This document shows, in pieces, positions 35,443 through 47,966 of a DNA stretch of 64,000 nt (its first letter is position 1; every line of letters starts with the position of its first letter). The DNA comes from Ryuthela nishihirai (lineage: Eukaryota > Arthropoda > Arachnida > Araneae > Heptathelidae). The position numbers and the translations under genes are program-made. A model generated the notes under the pieces. The model had not been told where the DNA came from. It ran no database searches and saw only the letters and a program-made list of their open reading frames with translations. The stretch spans positions 47,417,251 to 47,481,250 of the forward strand of contig JAWZYU010000018.1 in assembly GCA_038380435.1 (NCBI GenBank). Direction: 5' to 3'.

Positions 35443-37635
35443 TGACAGCTCCAATTCCAGTTACCTTAGTTGATGTTTTGCGGGTAGGCTTTCTTATTTA
35501 TTTTTTTTTGCCGAAGCATCCTTACCATTTACAAAAAAAAATATCATATTATGACAGCCAAAATCCAAATTTCATGCTCTCTAATTTCGGAAAGAGTTTC
35601 ACGGAAAAATATGGCTCAATATAAATTTAAGATCTATATGAATTCTATCAAAATTCTGAATTTCCAATATATTCAGTCAGCATTTAAAGACATGGAAGCT
35701 ACAATATTTAACAGTATCAACAGCAGTTCTAAGATACAAAATTGGGGAATATTTGAATTGCAAACTAGCAACCGAAATTGATATTGAATGCATAAAAAGA
35801 TACTAAATAACTCTGTTTGGCAAAACTGCACCTTGATTCACATTCCAATTAGTGAATGCAAGTTGTACGATTTGATTGGAAAAGTCTATAGAAGAAGCTC
35901 GTACAATCGCGCATTTTTTCACTGTAATAAGTGTGTTGACGGCACAAATTCATATTCAGCTAGCAGATGGGTACTGAGATGTCATTAGCCGAAAGAATTC
36001 GACGAAATGCGCAACCGAATCATGCCATAGCAGCACAACAAACAGCCTTAGCTACAACTCTATCTAATATCTCTCGAGGTATCTTAGAACACCCGCTTTC
36101 AGCTTCGATCTTGCACTGCACGATTATCAACTGTTTTTCCGCACTAAAGCTCGATTTGGGAAGACAAAGATGTTAGCCCATTGACGACGTAGGGATAAAA
36201 GTGAAACGATGCTTCAAGGAACATGACACTGGTTTCAGTAAAGAAATACAAAGGATAGAAAACTCAATTCACGGTATAAAAAATGTCTGCGTCTTCAAGG
36301 AGACCGCGTCAAAATGCAGCTTAAGGATTCGTGAAATGGAGTTGAACGTGATATTTAAAGAAAAGTCAATAAGTGATAAATGTAAAGAATATATGTTATT
36401 TCTTAAAGAAGTGTGTGTCCGCTTTTAACTCTGCAAAGAGCTAGAGGCACTAAATTTTGAATGGACCTGCCTTTCTACCAGGGGAGATTATAGGCTACGT
36501 GAGAATCAGCCGTAATCAACTAAAACCTGTGTGGACTGGGTAGAATTCTTCGAAATTTCCATAAGAAAACATTAAAGGTTAAAAACTGGTGTGTCCCATA
36601 GACTTAACATTAGCGGTCGTTTAATAATAGTTGCCATAAATCTCTGCTAAATTAAAAAGAATTTATTGTTACCAAACATATCAGATAAATTTAAAAGTAG
36701 TATTAGTTCAATTATATCATTCCTGATTTCTCGTGATCAAGTCATTGTTTCAGAATTGGATAAATAGCGCGAGTGGGACAGAGCTCTTTTGTGCAAACGA
36801 AGACGTTGGAAACCTAGAGCAACTCCAAATAAATTACCTATATTGAGATTCAATAAATCGTTTCATGCTTGATTCCACATAAACTTAATTTTTTACTCTT
36901 CTTAGTGTATATTAATGGTGAATAATCTCCCTGTAGATCGATCCGTTGTCGAGAACAAAAAGCAAAAACGTTTTGAAATGATTTAGCCTCTGAAGCTTAG
37001 TTGAAGCCCAAAAAGACGTTTAGGGGCACGTCTTGTGTACAATTACTGTGCATGCATACCTTGTAGGAAACACTACAGAGGCATTCGAAAATCTATATAT
37101 ATTATTCAGAAAAGTACAAAATGTGTTGACAGGGTAGCATAATAGCATTAGGGCTGTACAATGCTTTGATAGCCGCTTTGATGTAGTGTGCCTTTGTATC
37201 GACATTGGACAGCACCAATCATGCGTATAAACCTAAGCCACAATTTTCTATGTACTTTTTCTACAACAGATCGATTTATGGGGATGCAGTTTAGGCATAG
37301 AAAACCTAGGATTATATCTAGGGCCTCTCGTATTTAGGGGCCTCAGAACACATAAAAATATGTTTGTTGATACAACAGGATTTGCAGCAGAAAAGGGAAG
37401 AATTTTAATTTTAAGAATTTAAAAAAAAAAAGAGTATCACAAAATTTCAGAATTCCACTTTATCACGAAAACAGATTTTTCTACCCAAGCACGATGTCAT
37501 CATTTCTTAAGCAGCTAATTTTTCCATGCAGCCGTTTTCATAAAGTATATCAGTTTCGCGTTATTTTATTTCAAATAAATATTTTTTCGCATTGTATGTT
37601 TGTTGTACTTTGACTTAGAGTATTTAATCTTAATA
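35443..37635. other. Non-coding stretch
   Basis: Several 65-76 codon open frames occur (35,551-36,428) but none shows a recognisable domain. A segment at 37,250-37,370 with GGGCCTC motifs may be the edge of a repeat that also reaches 38,130 and encloses the next SINE. Confidence 0.4.
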
Positions 37636-38012
37636 AAGTGCTCAGTCTATGGCACGCCAGCTTCGTAATCTACAGTTCACAGGGTCAAGTCCTATCTGGG
37701 CCATCTTTGAGGTTTTTCTCTGCAAATCTCCCCGTCCTGCCATCGGTCAGTAGGGGATACCGATGGGCTTGGAAAGACCGCTCCCTTTCGGATGGAACAT
37801 TAAGCCGTGGCTCTGTATACGGGAGAGAAGCTACCCAGTGCACATTAAAGAACACGCTGGATGGCCTTTACGGGAAGCTCCCAGAATAGCTGTCCAGTGG
37901 TTCTCCTGATCTCAACCTTCTCTGAGCCCTCAGATTCCTTGTGATCTGGCCATTTAGCTCATTGTATGTAAAAGAAAGTATCGCTCATAGGTAAAACTAT
38001 TCAACTTTAGTA
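37636..38012 (+). repeat. SINE family B, near full-length plus copy
   Basis: Begins with a tRNA-like head (GCACGCCAGCTTCGTAATCTA, decayed B box GGGTCAAGTCC at about 37,681), then GATGGGCTTGGAAAGACC, TTAAAGAACACGCTGGATGG (37,847) and TTGTGATCTGGCCATTTAGC, ending in the AAAGTATCGCTCATAGGT block. The plus-strand open frame inside is not a gene. Confidence 0.8.
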
Positions 38013-40318
38013 AAATGTTTTTATTTTATTATATTTTTTTGTGTTACCTTCGTTTACATAATATAAATGTATATATATAGGAGTCATAAAAGTCCTCGCT
38101 GCCTGGGGTCTCGCATTTCTTATATCTGCCACTGATATGGAGATTATTCACAAGTAACGGATCATCCTTTATACACATATTTTTCATGTTAGTATAAAGT
38201 ATTAAAACTGTAAATTGTCATGAGTCTCAGTGTGCATTTATTCCATCCTGCCCAAACACAAAGCATTCCTCCCACATTTTCCTGCATCTTGATGATATTG
38301 ATTGCAAATTTTGTTATATCTCTGAGCAATTAGAGAGAGAAATAATCCACAGTTTTATTCCGAGGTTAATATTTTAGCTCATTTAAATATTAAAACACTT
38401 TTGTTTCAGTTTGCCTTTCGCCTATTTATCAAACTATCTGTAAACATTCCACTTTTTCTTTTTAAGAGATGAATAAAAAATTATTTTCTAGTTGAATATG
38501 CTAACATACAGTATTACGATTCCTTTTATAAGCATCTTCCATTTAGTTTTCAGCATCAGGTATCACAAATATTCGAAATTGGCAATGTTTTATTCTGCTT
38601 TGAAAATAAGAATTGTGATTGAGCTTTTTCGTTTTATTTAATTTTGATTAAAATCGACTCGTTACTAAAACCTTTTTTTCTCTTTGATTCTTGGAGACCC
38701 AAACATTACCTGACCATAAAATAGAAAGAAAGAAATCGCTAGAATCATTCATAAACGAACAGTAATTTATCTTTTAGAAGATTATTTTATTCTTCTTGGT
38801 GAGGAAAAATCTTGGTGAGCTGCAGAATGAAAAACTGTTCCTTTTTATCTGATCTATCTCCTTTCATGCGGTGGCCGTGGGTTGAAATTAATTCTGGAAC
38901 AACGCCAGGAATTCTTGCAGGTTTTACCTGTCGCTTGCAGTTTCAGTTTTATACTTAAAGACAATGGACACAATCACTATTTCTGCCAATGAACTAACCC
39001 ACTATAAACTCTAAAGTTTTTAATATCTGGTTTACGGTTTATAATAATTAAATGGTGACGAATGGTTAAAACTTCATACAAAGTAGTATTTTGGTTTACA
39101 ATTCGTAGAATATAAAATCATGGCAGCAAATTTGGACGAAAACAAATAAATAAGGATATGATTAAACAACAATAACATCAACGACGACAATAATAATCAT
39201 GATGATAACTTTTCTATTCTCTGGTCCACCTCATAGTTCGATTTGGTATAATATAAAATTGTTTTATACAGCAGCATACAAAATAAAAACTATTTTATAT
39301 GCCACATATATGGTTGCAATTATTTAAGGTTTTCCCGTTTCCATTACCTGTATATGTCAGTATCATATTAAATGTATTTCTTTTGCTTCTTCTATTATGT
39401 TATTTTTTATAATGAATGCCAAAGAATAAAAAAAATACAAATATTTAGGCATTAATTAATTATTAGGCAGATAAAGATGGAGTAAGTAAAAAATAATTGA
39501 GTAAATATTATTAAAAATTGTACAATATGTGATTAAATTAAATACTTTGGTGTCAACACATTGCAACTGGAAGGAAAAGATATTTGTAGCAATGATTAAA
39601 GATATCGTAAAATGCAAAGTCTAGATTTTAACACGTAATAAAACAAAGAAAAATATGCTATCTGCCGTGGAAATAGACTTTTGGAGGAGGAGTACAGGAG
39701 TATCCACAAAGGACACAATAATAAGTGATATAGGAACAGAGAGATTATGCAATTAAGAGCAAACATAATGTATGAAATAGAGATAAAACAGTATGGTACT
39801 CGCACGTACAGAGATTGTGACCAGGAAGGCTATAAGTTATTGGAAACTTGAACGTTGTTGTAAAAATAGTTTATAAATCAATTCATATTATACAAAACAA
39901 GCTATGGAGTGGCTAGACAGAAGAGAAAGACAAACCAGAAAATAATGGAGAGAAGAGATTCAGAAAATGATGGAGAAAACATCTTTAAGAGTAGCTGTGC
40001 AGGCATTCCTGGAAACTGGAAACAGAAAATCAGCGCCAGATGCCATAAATTGAAGCGTGATAATTATTATATATTATAAAAGTTTTAACGCTTACCGCAT
40101 CAAAACAGCAGATTAGAGTGCAGAAATTACAATGGATATTAATGATCGAAGGTAAGAACTATGAGCATATGGAAAAAAAAAAGCATAGGACACATTAACC
40201 GTACATCCTTCTTAGCTACACCTGGAACAACAACTTTAAGCCCAACTTTAAAAGCATACCAATTCAGGCTTATCAGAAAACTATATAAGAAGTGTATTTA
40301 AAACGTAAGGTAAGGTAA
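38013..40318. other. AT-rich non-coding stretch
   Basis: Nothing recognised. A purine-rich segment at 39,900-40,020 has no coding frame of note. Confidence 0.45.
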
Positions 40319-41350
40319 CTAAAAGTCTTCACCGCGAATTAATATCTCACCTCCATTAATGGCTGAACAAACACATAATAAATTGTTGTAATGAGTACAC
40401 ACAGATAAATAAGATGTTGTTGTGGGATTAGGGAAAAAAAGAAAAAAAGTGCAAGTTAAAATACTTTCAGGTAAGCAACCAACAGTCCAGCAAGAAACGA
40501 GAGGACAGTCGTGGGAACAACTGCGAAAAGTTTCGGACCTAGTAGAGCGCTGTGTACAGCAAAGGAAGTTCAGCCGAGTCGTAAATATTGAGAAGAGATG
40601 ATTCCGTTCCAACTCTGCATTTTAACCTATAACTGGTAGCTATAAAATTCAAAAGCCTTGTTGATAATAGCTTTTCTTTTGTTGTTCTGGGATTTTTTTC
40701 AAGTATTGCTAGGAATATTTCAAGGAATCTCTTTTTGATTTCTCCATTTATAGTGAAAAGCACTGATATTATTGGGTCGTTACCATTTGAAGTGGATCTT
40801 TCCTCTTCTTGTATGGTTTTTACTACTCTTTCCACAATTTTGCTCAATAAATCTGTTTTTCTTACTCTTTCTATTTTTTTCTTGCTCTGACTCATCAAAT
40901 TCTTCATCTGATTCATCTGATTGTAAAGGAATGCCTATTTTGACCGTTTTTTCGTTATCTTCATTATTTTCTATCACTTTGAGTATTGTTTGTGTTTTTT
41001 TGTTTCTTGGTACTTTTTGTTTTTGAAATGTTACTTTTTGTTGTCTTTTTTTTCTCTATTTTTAGAAGCTTTTGTTGAGTAGAAGTTGATGCAATGGAGG
41101 ATTTTATTTTCTCCATCTCCATCTCCATTCCTTTCTCCATAACTATTCTTCAATTTATAGGTTTTTTGATTAATGAGTAAAGGAGACTTCGCTGTTTTTG
41201 AGTTAATTTGCCTAGAGAACTTCCGTAATAACTTAAGCAAAAGTGGTTGGTTCTGGGGGATATTTTAAAACTTTTTTTTTTCCATTTAATGGATACTGAG
41301 TCAAAAATTGACCTGTTTTCCTGCATCGCTTGCATAATCCGGTGACCCAT
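40319..41350 (-). pseudogene. Unidentified Lys/Glu-rich broken coding-like region
   Basis: Four overlapping minus-strand frames (41,350-41,150; 41,240-41,031; 40,977-40,780; 40,916-40,539) run in sequence with shifts, as expected for one decayed gene. Visible content: a basic N-terminal part, an acidic patch DESDEEFDESE, a lysine-rich segment, then NGEIKKRFLEIFLAILEKN, which looks like a folded helical segment. An ORF1 (gag-like) protein of a LINE is one possibility, but I recognise no zinc knuckle or RRM. Could also be chance in A-rich DNA. Confidence 0.25.
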
Positions 41351-42419
41351 TTATACTCAACTATGGCTAAAAAGGTTCCGATTTGTAGAATATTTGATAA
41401 TCATGTTTGATCTTTATTATACAAATTCTGATTCCTGTTTTTATTAATGAAGTTCAGGCATTTTGTGTAGTTCATCCTCGATATTGATGATTGCCAAAAT
41501 TTTGCAGCGTTGCAACCAACGCTACAAAATCTAGTATTAACGAAATATGGCAATTCGATATGTAGACCATCTTCATAGGCGACCTACTTGAACTATTTCG
41601 TATTTCTTGTATTCTTTTGTAGCGATTTCTTCTTTCCAATTTAATAGTTTGTTATATATAATATTGTTATATATATAATTTAATATATATAATATGACTT
41701 AAAATAAGGCTTGTTCGTTTTTCATTAGTATAATTGTGAGATTACAGTTAATAATCTGGGCGATCACCATTGTTCCTATACCACACGTACTAAAAACATT
41801 TTTCATGGTTTCAAGAAATTCCACTCCTTTGTGAAAGATATTAAAGACGTTTTGTAATTTGGCATCTTTCATTGTTGTATGGTAGACATCCCTAATATAA
41901 AGTTTAATTCATAAAAGCACTGTTCTAAAAAGTTAGGTAAAAACTAAATTCTAACCTAAGCTAAACAATATACGTCTTCGTCGTTCCACGTTTCTCTTTT
42001 CTGCCCACTTACATTAAGATTTTAGATAGAGATTTCGTAATTAATTTTAGAATTCAGTTCACCTCGAAATGCAGATTTATGAAGTAATCTATCCAAAGGA
42101 TCTAAGCCAAAACAGTTAATCAAAAGAGCGTTTTCTTTGGATATTTCTCTTCAATATTACTATTTTGCAGGGATAACGCAGTTCTAAGTTTACTACGCAG
42201 TAAGATAATATTTACGTATAGTGCTGCGTTTTCATTGCTCTGTTGGGATATGCAGAAAGATTCTTCTGGGCATTTAATATCTTTAGTGCTTTTTTTGGGA
42301 GGATTTATTTAGCTAATAATGCGAAATTTGCAGTAGCTCGTGCAGTGTGGGCAATATCGAGGAACAACATTCTTTTTAGGGAAGGGGACAATGTCGTAGA
42401 GAAAATATGAGGACGAAAA
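41351..42419. other. AT-rich non-coding stretch
   Basis: A TATATAATAT-rich tract at 41,652-41,695; otherwise nothing recognised. Confidence 0.5.
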
Positions 42420-42521
42420 ATGATGTTGTTGGTGGTGATGATGGTTGTAATGATCATGATGACTGCTGCAGCTGCGGCGGTGGTGGTGACAACGACAACG
42501 ATGATGATGATGATGATGATA
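42420..42521. repeat. Imperfect trinucleotide repeat (GAT/GGT)n
   Basis: Runs of GATGATGATG, GGTGGTGGTG and ACAACGACAACG. The minus-strand frame reads as poly-histidine and is a low-complexity artefact. Confidence 0.75.
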
Positions 42522-42643
42522 GTACTTTAACCCTCCAAGCTTACACTTCTGTCCCTCTGCTGTGCTCTTAAACGCCTCAGTAAGTCGTAAGCAATAGGTG
42601 TGTGGCGGTTCTGTCACGTCAGTAACGCTATTGGACCAGATAG

Positions 42644-42688
42644 CCTCCAAGTAGCTGGCGGGGATAACCTGTTCCAGCTACTTGGAGG
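42644..42688. repeat. Perfect 15-bp inverted repeat
   Basis: CCTCCAAGTAGCTGG (42644-42658) and its exact complement (42674-42688), spacer 15 bp. A further TTTAACCCTCCAAG copy at about 42,526 pairs with the right arm, giving nested stems. Probably a small repeat edge; it lies about 190 bp upstream of the LTR element. Confidence 0.65.
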
Positions 42689-42873
42689 GTTAAAATATTT
42701 CTGAATCATATAATATATAACTATATACAGGTCCGAATCTACAAGATGCAATCGAACCGGGAATGGTAAAGGGGTAATTCGACGGTTCATGCCCTGATAA
42801 TCAAGTAATGACGAATCCTGTTAAAATGAGGTATTATGTAGAAATTTGAGGCAGGGCTTCTCTTTTAAAATAT

Positions 42874-43431
42874 TGTTACGACAGATGAACACGCTACAGT
42901 GACTTCACGAGTTAACGTGATTGTAGCCCTCGTGTGTGCTTCTGCGTGAGATTCAATTAGCCAACGATTTGGAACTTAGAACAGTGCTGAAGAAGAAGAA
43001 TGAAAATATAGCAGTGCAGTGTGTTAAAGTTCTGAGATCTGAAAGGTTGTTCAGATGGTTTGTGTCTGTGCGCGATAAGTAAAAGACAAGGAGAATCTTT
43101 TGTGTTGTGTGCGCGGACGGTCCTCGTATTATTTTACTAATGTGAAAAGTTTAGTGAACTAGTAGAGGACGATAATTTGTTTACGTCTCAAGATGTTCAA
43201 GGGACATGGTAAACAAGGTTGAAAAGGTAGTATTTAGTAGAATAGACAGAGCTGTTGTTGGGTACTCTGTGCAGGAAGATTGATGATTTTTGCATGTTAG
43301 TAGTTAATTTGTTTATGAGATACTACATCCATATTTTCTTTGTAACGATTTGCATTGTATTACAATTGGTTTTGAAATATAGTTATTAAAACTCACGCCC
43401 AGTGCTATCCATATTTTTGTAATCCGCAACA
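42874..43431 (+). repeat. 5' LTR of Ty3/gypsy element (558 bp)
   Basis: Begins TGTTACGACAGATG and ends ATCCGCAACA. Compared with the 3' LTR I count seven substitutions and one single-base indel. The target duplication is ATAT (42870-42873 and 47963-47966). Immediately downstream, from about 43,434, TGGTGTCTAGGAG is the likely tRNA primer-binding site. Confidence 0.9.
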
Positions 43432-43464
43432 TTTGGTGTCTAGGAGTGTGGATAATTTAATTGA

Positions 43465-44601
43465 ATGCCTTTCACTAGAAGTATGGATGAGTTAATAAAG
43501 CTGATGACTGATATGAAAGCCGATATGGCCGCGCAAAATATTGAGTTGAGAGATAAAATAGGTGACTTGAAAGCCGAAATGGCCGCACAAAATACTGAGA
43601 TGAGAGCTGAAGTGGCTTCTCAAATTGATAAGATTACTGATCAGTGTAAGAACATTAAAACAGAACTTAATAAACAATGTGATTGTTTAAAGGTTGAAAT
43701 TGACAGTGTAAAATATGATCTTGATAGTGTTAAGTTAGATTATATACATGAAATTGAAATTGTAAAAACTGATTGTGAACGCCAGTTTCAGATTTTGAGA
43801 AATGAAATGTTACCTTCTGCTTGTGATAATAATAATTCTAGTGGAAATAATGTTATTACACATATCGCTAAAAATACAACTAAACCTTCTACATATGATG
43901 GTCAATCATCTTGGACAGTATTTAAAACACAATTCGAAGTTATCGCTACAGCCAATGAGTGGAATGAATTCCAAAAGGCCAGTTTTCTTGCAGCTTCCTT
44001 AAGAAATTCTGCTGCGGAAGTTTTGCAGTCTGTTCCAGAATTAAAACGACTTGATTATCAAAGTCTAGTTTCTGCATTAGAACTAAGGTTTGGTGACAGC
44101 TATTTAAAACAATATTACGTGACTCAATTTAAACATCGCATGCAGAAAAGTGGTGAAACTTTGCAAGAGCTTGCTAGTGATATTGAGCGTCTAGCTAGAT
44201 TGGCTTATAGTAACTGTCCACCAGAAATTCAAGATAATTTAGCTCAATTACAATTTATTGATGCTATTGCTGACCCTGACACTCAGCAATCTCTGAGGAT
44301 GTTGGAAGGTGAATACTTAAAGTAAGCTGTGGTACATGTTACGAAATACGAGTGCTCTAGACTTTCCTCCCGAGCGAACAAACGTACAGTGAGATTTGTA
44401 AGTGCAGAAGAAACTGTAGAAAAGGATAATGAAATGAAAGAACTAACTAAAGCGATGTTATCCGTTTTGAAAGACATAAGAGGTTCTTCTTCAAAAACTA
44501 CAACAGACCTTCAGTGTTGGAATTGTGGCAAGACTGGACACATTCGTACCGATTGTAATAGGAAACGAATGAGGAGTCCAAGTCCATCAACTAGACAATA
44601 G
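43465..44601 (+). pseudogene. gag: Gag polyprotein, interrupted by one in-frame stop
   Basis: Capsid/nucleocapsid protein of the LTR element. Residues 1-115 are predicted coiled coil, with two near-identical 13-residue units around MAAQN. Residues 140-285 are a retrotransposon gag (capsid-like) domain starting KPSTYDGQSSW. A TAA at 44,323-44,325 stops the frame; the same frame reopens and encodes the C-terminus with one CCHC zinc knuckle CWNCGKTGHIRTDC (about 44,515-44,556), ending at 44,601. The stop falls between capsid and nucleocapsid and is most simply a mutation. Confidence 0.85.
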
Positions 44602-45490
44602 GATCAGGGAAACAGAAATTAGTCAGTCTTGCGGGGCAAAGGCTGGCTGTTGATTGGTTGGCGCCAGGGGAAGTCGCCCACGTTTCAACATTACATGGTG
44701 ATAATAATGGATTAGTAGCTGATGGAGCCATAAATGGAATACCTTGCCGTATGATAGTCGACACTGGTGCAAATGTAACTTTACTCAGAACGGATATAAT
44801 AAAGAAAATAATACCTCACCCAAACTTGAATACTACACAGTCTAAAATAAGCCTACAAACAGCCACTGGAGATTGTGCAAAAGTCCATGGAAAAATAGAA
44901 CTTAATATCCGAGTTGGTAGCTGTCTGGTACAAAACCCTGTTTACATCGCTGACATCTACGATGAATGCATATTAGGCCTAGATTTTCTTAAGAAGCATG
45001 GATTCAACATTAGACCCAGTGATAACCTACTCATCTATGAGACAGAAGAGATTCCTCTGCTTAGCCGGACGTCTGATTCTTTATCAAGCGTAACTTCAAT
45101 ATTAGTGATGGAAGACACAGAGATCCCAGCACAAAGTGAAGTTATAGTCCGTGGACATCGGGCGGAGACTTCTGGGGCCTTCCGATTGGCAGTTACTGAT
45201 GCTTCTGGTAAAGGAGCTTTGGCTCATAATATCCTGGTTGCAAGGACTTTAGTCAGAATAGATAAAGAACAGATCCCTATCAGAGTGATGAACTGTAACA
45301 AATCCAATAGAATGTTAAAAAAGGTGAAGAATTAGCAATATGTGAAGCTGTTACCTGTGTAACAAGTATAAATAAAATAGAAGTTACTGATTCAAATCAA
45401 AATCATACAGACATCCCATCTCATCTTACTGAATTATGGAGAGAAACAAGACGAATATTAACTGAAAACCAAGCTGTTAAGGCCAGCGGT
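44595..45490 (+). pseudogene. pol: Pol: retroviral-type aspartic protease and linker
   Basis: Pol lies one frame away from gag (open from about 44,595), compatible with ribosomal frameshifting in the ancestor. The protease active-site motif VDTGAN is at about 44,758-44,775, with the ILGLDFL segment near 44,970 as the second conserved region. A frameshift near 45,320 separates the end of the 225-codon frame from an SHLTELWRETRRIL segment that normally precedes reverse transcriptase. Confidence 0.8.
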
Positions 45491-46374
45491 TTATGTGGAC
45501 CACCAAATGCGATACAGCCTTTCAACAGCTAAAGAAAACTCTTTCCACAGCACCAGTACTAGCGTACCCACAAACTGGAAAACAATTCGTAATAGATACT
45601 GATGCAAGTAACACAGGAGTCGGTGCTGTACTTTCACAAGAACAAGACGGACAAGAGAAAGTTATTGCATACTTTAGTAAAACTTTATCCAAATCAGAGC
45701 GGAATTATTGTGTAACACGCAAAGAACTGTTAGCAATAGTAAAAGCAATAGAACATTTTCATCATTATCTCTATGGCCAGAAATTCCTTATACGTACTGA
45801 TCATGCTGCACTTAGATGGTTATTAAACTTCAAAAACCCTGAAGGACAAATCGCTAGGTGGATACAACGGTTACAAGAATACGATTTCTCCATCGAACAT
45901 CGAAGTGGTAAAATGCACAAGAATGCAGATGCTCTTTCCAGGCGCCCATGTATTGACAACTGTAAACATTGCTATAATGCAGAACTGAGATTTGGAATTA
46001 AAGAGATAATGCCCATAAGACAAATAGTATCGACACAAACAAACAGTGATACCCCTAACATCTGGAATCCAATTGAAATCAGGAAGGCTCAACTAGATGA
46101 TGAAGACATAAAACCAATATTAGAATTGATTGAAAAATCTGATGTAAGACCTAATTGGGAGCAAATCTCGAGGTATAGTCCAACTACTAAAAGTTACTGG
46201 GCACAGTGGGACTCCTTAAAAATGAAAGATGGAGCATTATACAGAAGATGGGAGAATCCCACTGGACGGCTGATCCGTTGGCAGATAATCCTTCCTCGCT
46301 CCCGAGTGGAACTTGTGATGAAAGATATACATGATAGTGCCACTGGAGACACTTCGGTGTTAATAAGATATTAG
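45490..46374 (+). pseudogene. pol: Pol: RNase H and start of integrase (reverse transcriptase absent)
   Basis: The frame joins directly to the connection region (CDTAFQQLKKTL). The RNase H-like domain follows, with DTDASNTGVGAVLSQ, RKELLAIVKAIEHFHHYL and RTDHAALRWLL, ending YDFSIEHRSGKMHKNADALSR. No YxDD box or palm is present between 45,335 and 45,490, so about 200 codons or more of reverse transcriptase are missing. At the 3' end the integrase HHCC zinc-binding region begins but shifts frame near 46,345. Confidence 0.85.
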
Positions 46375-47394
46375 CCAAAGCCAGGGAACGATTTCATTGG
46401 ATGAAAAGTAGGGCAGACGTTGAAAGATGGTGTAGGCAGTGTGAAGCCTGTGCAGCAAAGAAAGGGCCTAAGACTAGGAGTCGGGGTAAGCTGCAGACGT
46501 ATAACGTTGGTGCCCCTTTTGAAAGAATAGCCATTGATGTAATGGGTCCGTTTCCTAGAACTGATGATGGAAATCGATATTTATTAGTGGTAATGGATTA
46601 TTTCACAAAGTGGCCTGAGGTATATCCAGGAAGCAACAACAGTGGCGGAGATGATAGTAAATAACTTCATTAGTAGGTATGGAGTACCTTTACAACTCCA
46701 CTCTGATCAAGGACGGAATTTTGAATCCAATGTGTTTAAAGGCATCTGTCAACTATTAGGCATTCAGAAAACCAGAACAACTCCCTTACACCCTCAGTCG
46801 GATGGTATGGTTGAAAGGTTCAATAGAACAATTGCTCAGCATTTAGCATTATTTGTGAACGACCACCAACGTGACTGGGATCGCCATGTACCACTCCTTT
46901 TGCTGGCATATAGGACGGCAGTGCATGAGACAACTGGACAGACACCTTCCATGATGCTTTTTGGAAGAGAATTACGTCTTCCCTGTGACCTTTTACATGG
47001 TCGGCCCAAAGCAATACCTATATCCGTTCCACAATACGTACAAGAATTGCAACAATGACTAGAAGAAATCCATCACTCCGTTAGACATAACATCGACATA
47101 GCAAGTGACAGAACCAAAACAAGATATGACAGTAAAATAAATGGAACTGTTTTCAATCAAGGAGATCTTGTCTTGCTATACAGTCCACATAGAAAGAAAG
47201 GACTATCTGCAAAACTTCAGAAACCTTGGGAAGGTCCATATACAATAGTTAACAGGATTAAGGACTGGTATATCGCATTCGTCGACGTCCAGCTACAAAG
47301 TGCAAGGTGGTTCACGTGGATCGTTTGGCCCCGTTTCATCGAAGAACTGAAGAAGCTTCGGAATCCAGAATTGTTCGGGACGAACAAGACCTAA
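46375..47394 (+). pseudogene. pol: Pol: integrase, broken in three places
   Basis: Continuation of integrase in three pieces. The zinc-binding CRQCEAC is near 46,435. The core has Asp in IDVMGPF (about 46,535), then a shift near 46,630, Asp in HSDQGRNFE (about 46,702) and Glu in DGMVERFN (about 46,813). A TGA at 47,056-47,058 follows VQELQQ. The C-terminal part contains the KPWEGPYTIV (GPY/F) module near 47,222 typical of gypsy integrases and ends at 47,394. No chromodomain and no envelope frame. Confidence 0.85.
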
Positions 47395-47405
47395 GGAGGG
47401 GGCAG

Positions 47406-47962
47406 TGTTACGACAGATGGACACGCTACAGTGTCTTCACGAGTTAACGTGATTGTAGCCCTCGTGTGTGCTTCTGCGTGAGATTCAATTAGCCAACGAT
47501 TTGGAACTTAGAACAGTTCTGAAGAAGAAGAATGAAAATATAGCAGTGCAGTGTGTTAAAGTTCTGAGATCTGAAAGGTTGTTCAGATGGTCTGAGTCTG
47601 AGCGCGATAAGTAAAAGACAAGGAGAATCTTTTGTGTTGTGTGCGCGGACGGTCCTCGTATTATTTTACTAATGTGTAAAGTTTAGTGAACTAGTAGAGG
47701 ACGATAATTTGTTTACGTCTCAAGATGTTCAAGGGACATGGTAAACAAGGTTGAAAAGGTAGTATTTAGTAGAATAGACAGAGCTGTTGTTGGGTACTCT
47801 GTGCAGGAAGATTGATGATTTTTGCATGTTAGTAGTTAATTTGTTTATGAGATACTACATCCATATTTTCTTTGTAACGATTTGCATTGTATTACAATTG
47901 GTTTTGAAATATAGTTATTAAAACTCACGCCAGTGCTATCCATATTTTTGTAATCCGCAACA
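47406..47962 (+). repeat. 3' LTR of Ty3/gypsy element (557 bp)
   Basis: Same TG..CA ends as the 5' LTR, preceded by the polypurine tract at about 47,392-47,405 and followed by the ATAT target duplicate. Confidence 0.9.
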
Positions 47963-47966
47963 ATAT

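Larger units (their letters stand above)
42874..47962 (+). mobile_element. Ty3/gypsy LTR retrotransposon, RT-deleted
   Basis: Complete LTR-to-LTR structure of 5,089 bp with 4-bp ATAT target duplication, primer-binding site after the 5' LTR and a purine tract AAGGAGGGGGCAG before the 3' LTR. Gene order is gag, protease, (reverse transcriptase missing), RNase H, integrase, with no envelope gene, as in Ty3/gypsy elements of the 412/mdg1 type. Premature stops and frameshifts interrupt gag and pol. LTR similarity of about 98-99 percent by eye implies a young insertion despite the coding damage. Confidence 0.9.

Noticed and set aside
42309..42650. Histidine-rich protein on the minus strand
   Set aside because: Encoded by an imperfect trinucleotide microsatellite; no flanking protein features.
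42874..47962. Endogenous retrovirus with envelope
   Set aside because: No envelope-like frame between integrase and the 3' LTR; only about 10 bp separate the end of pol from the purine tract and LTR.
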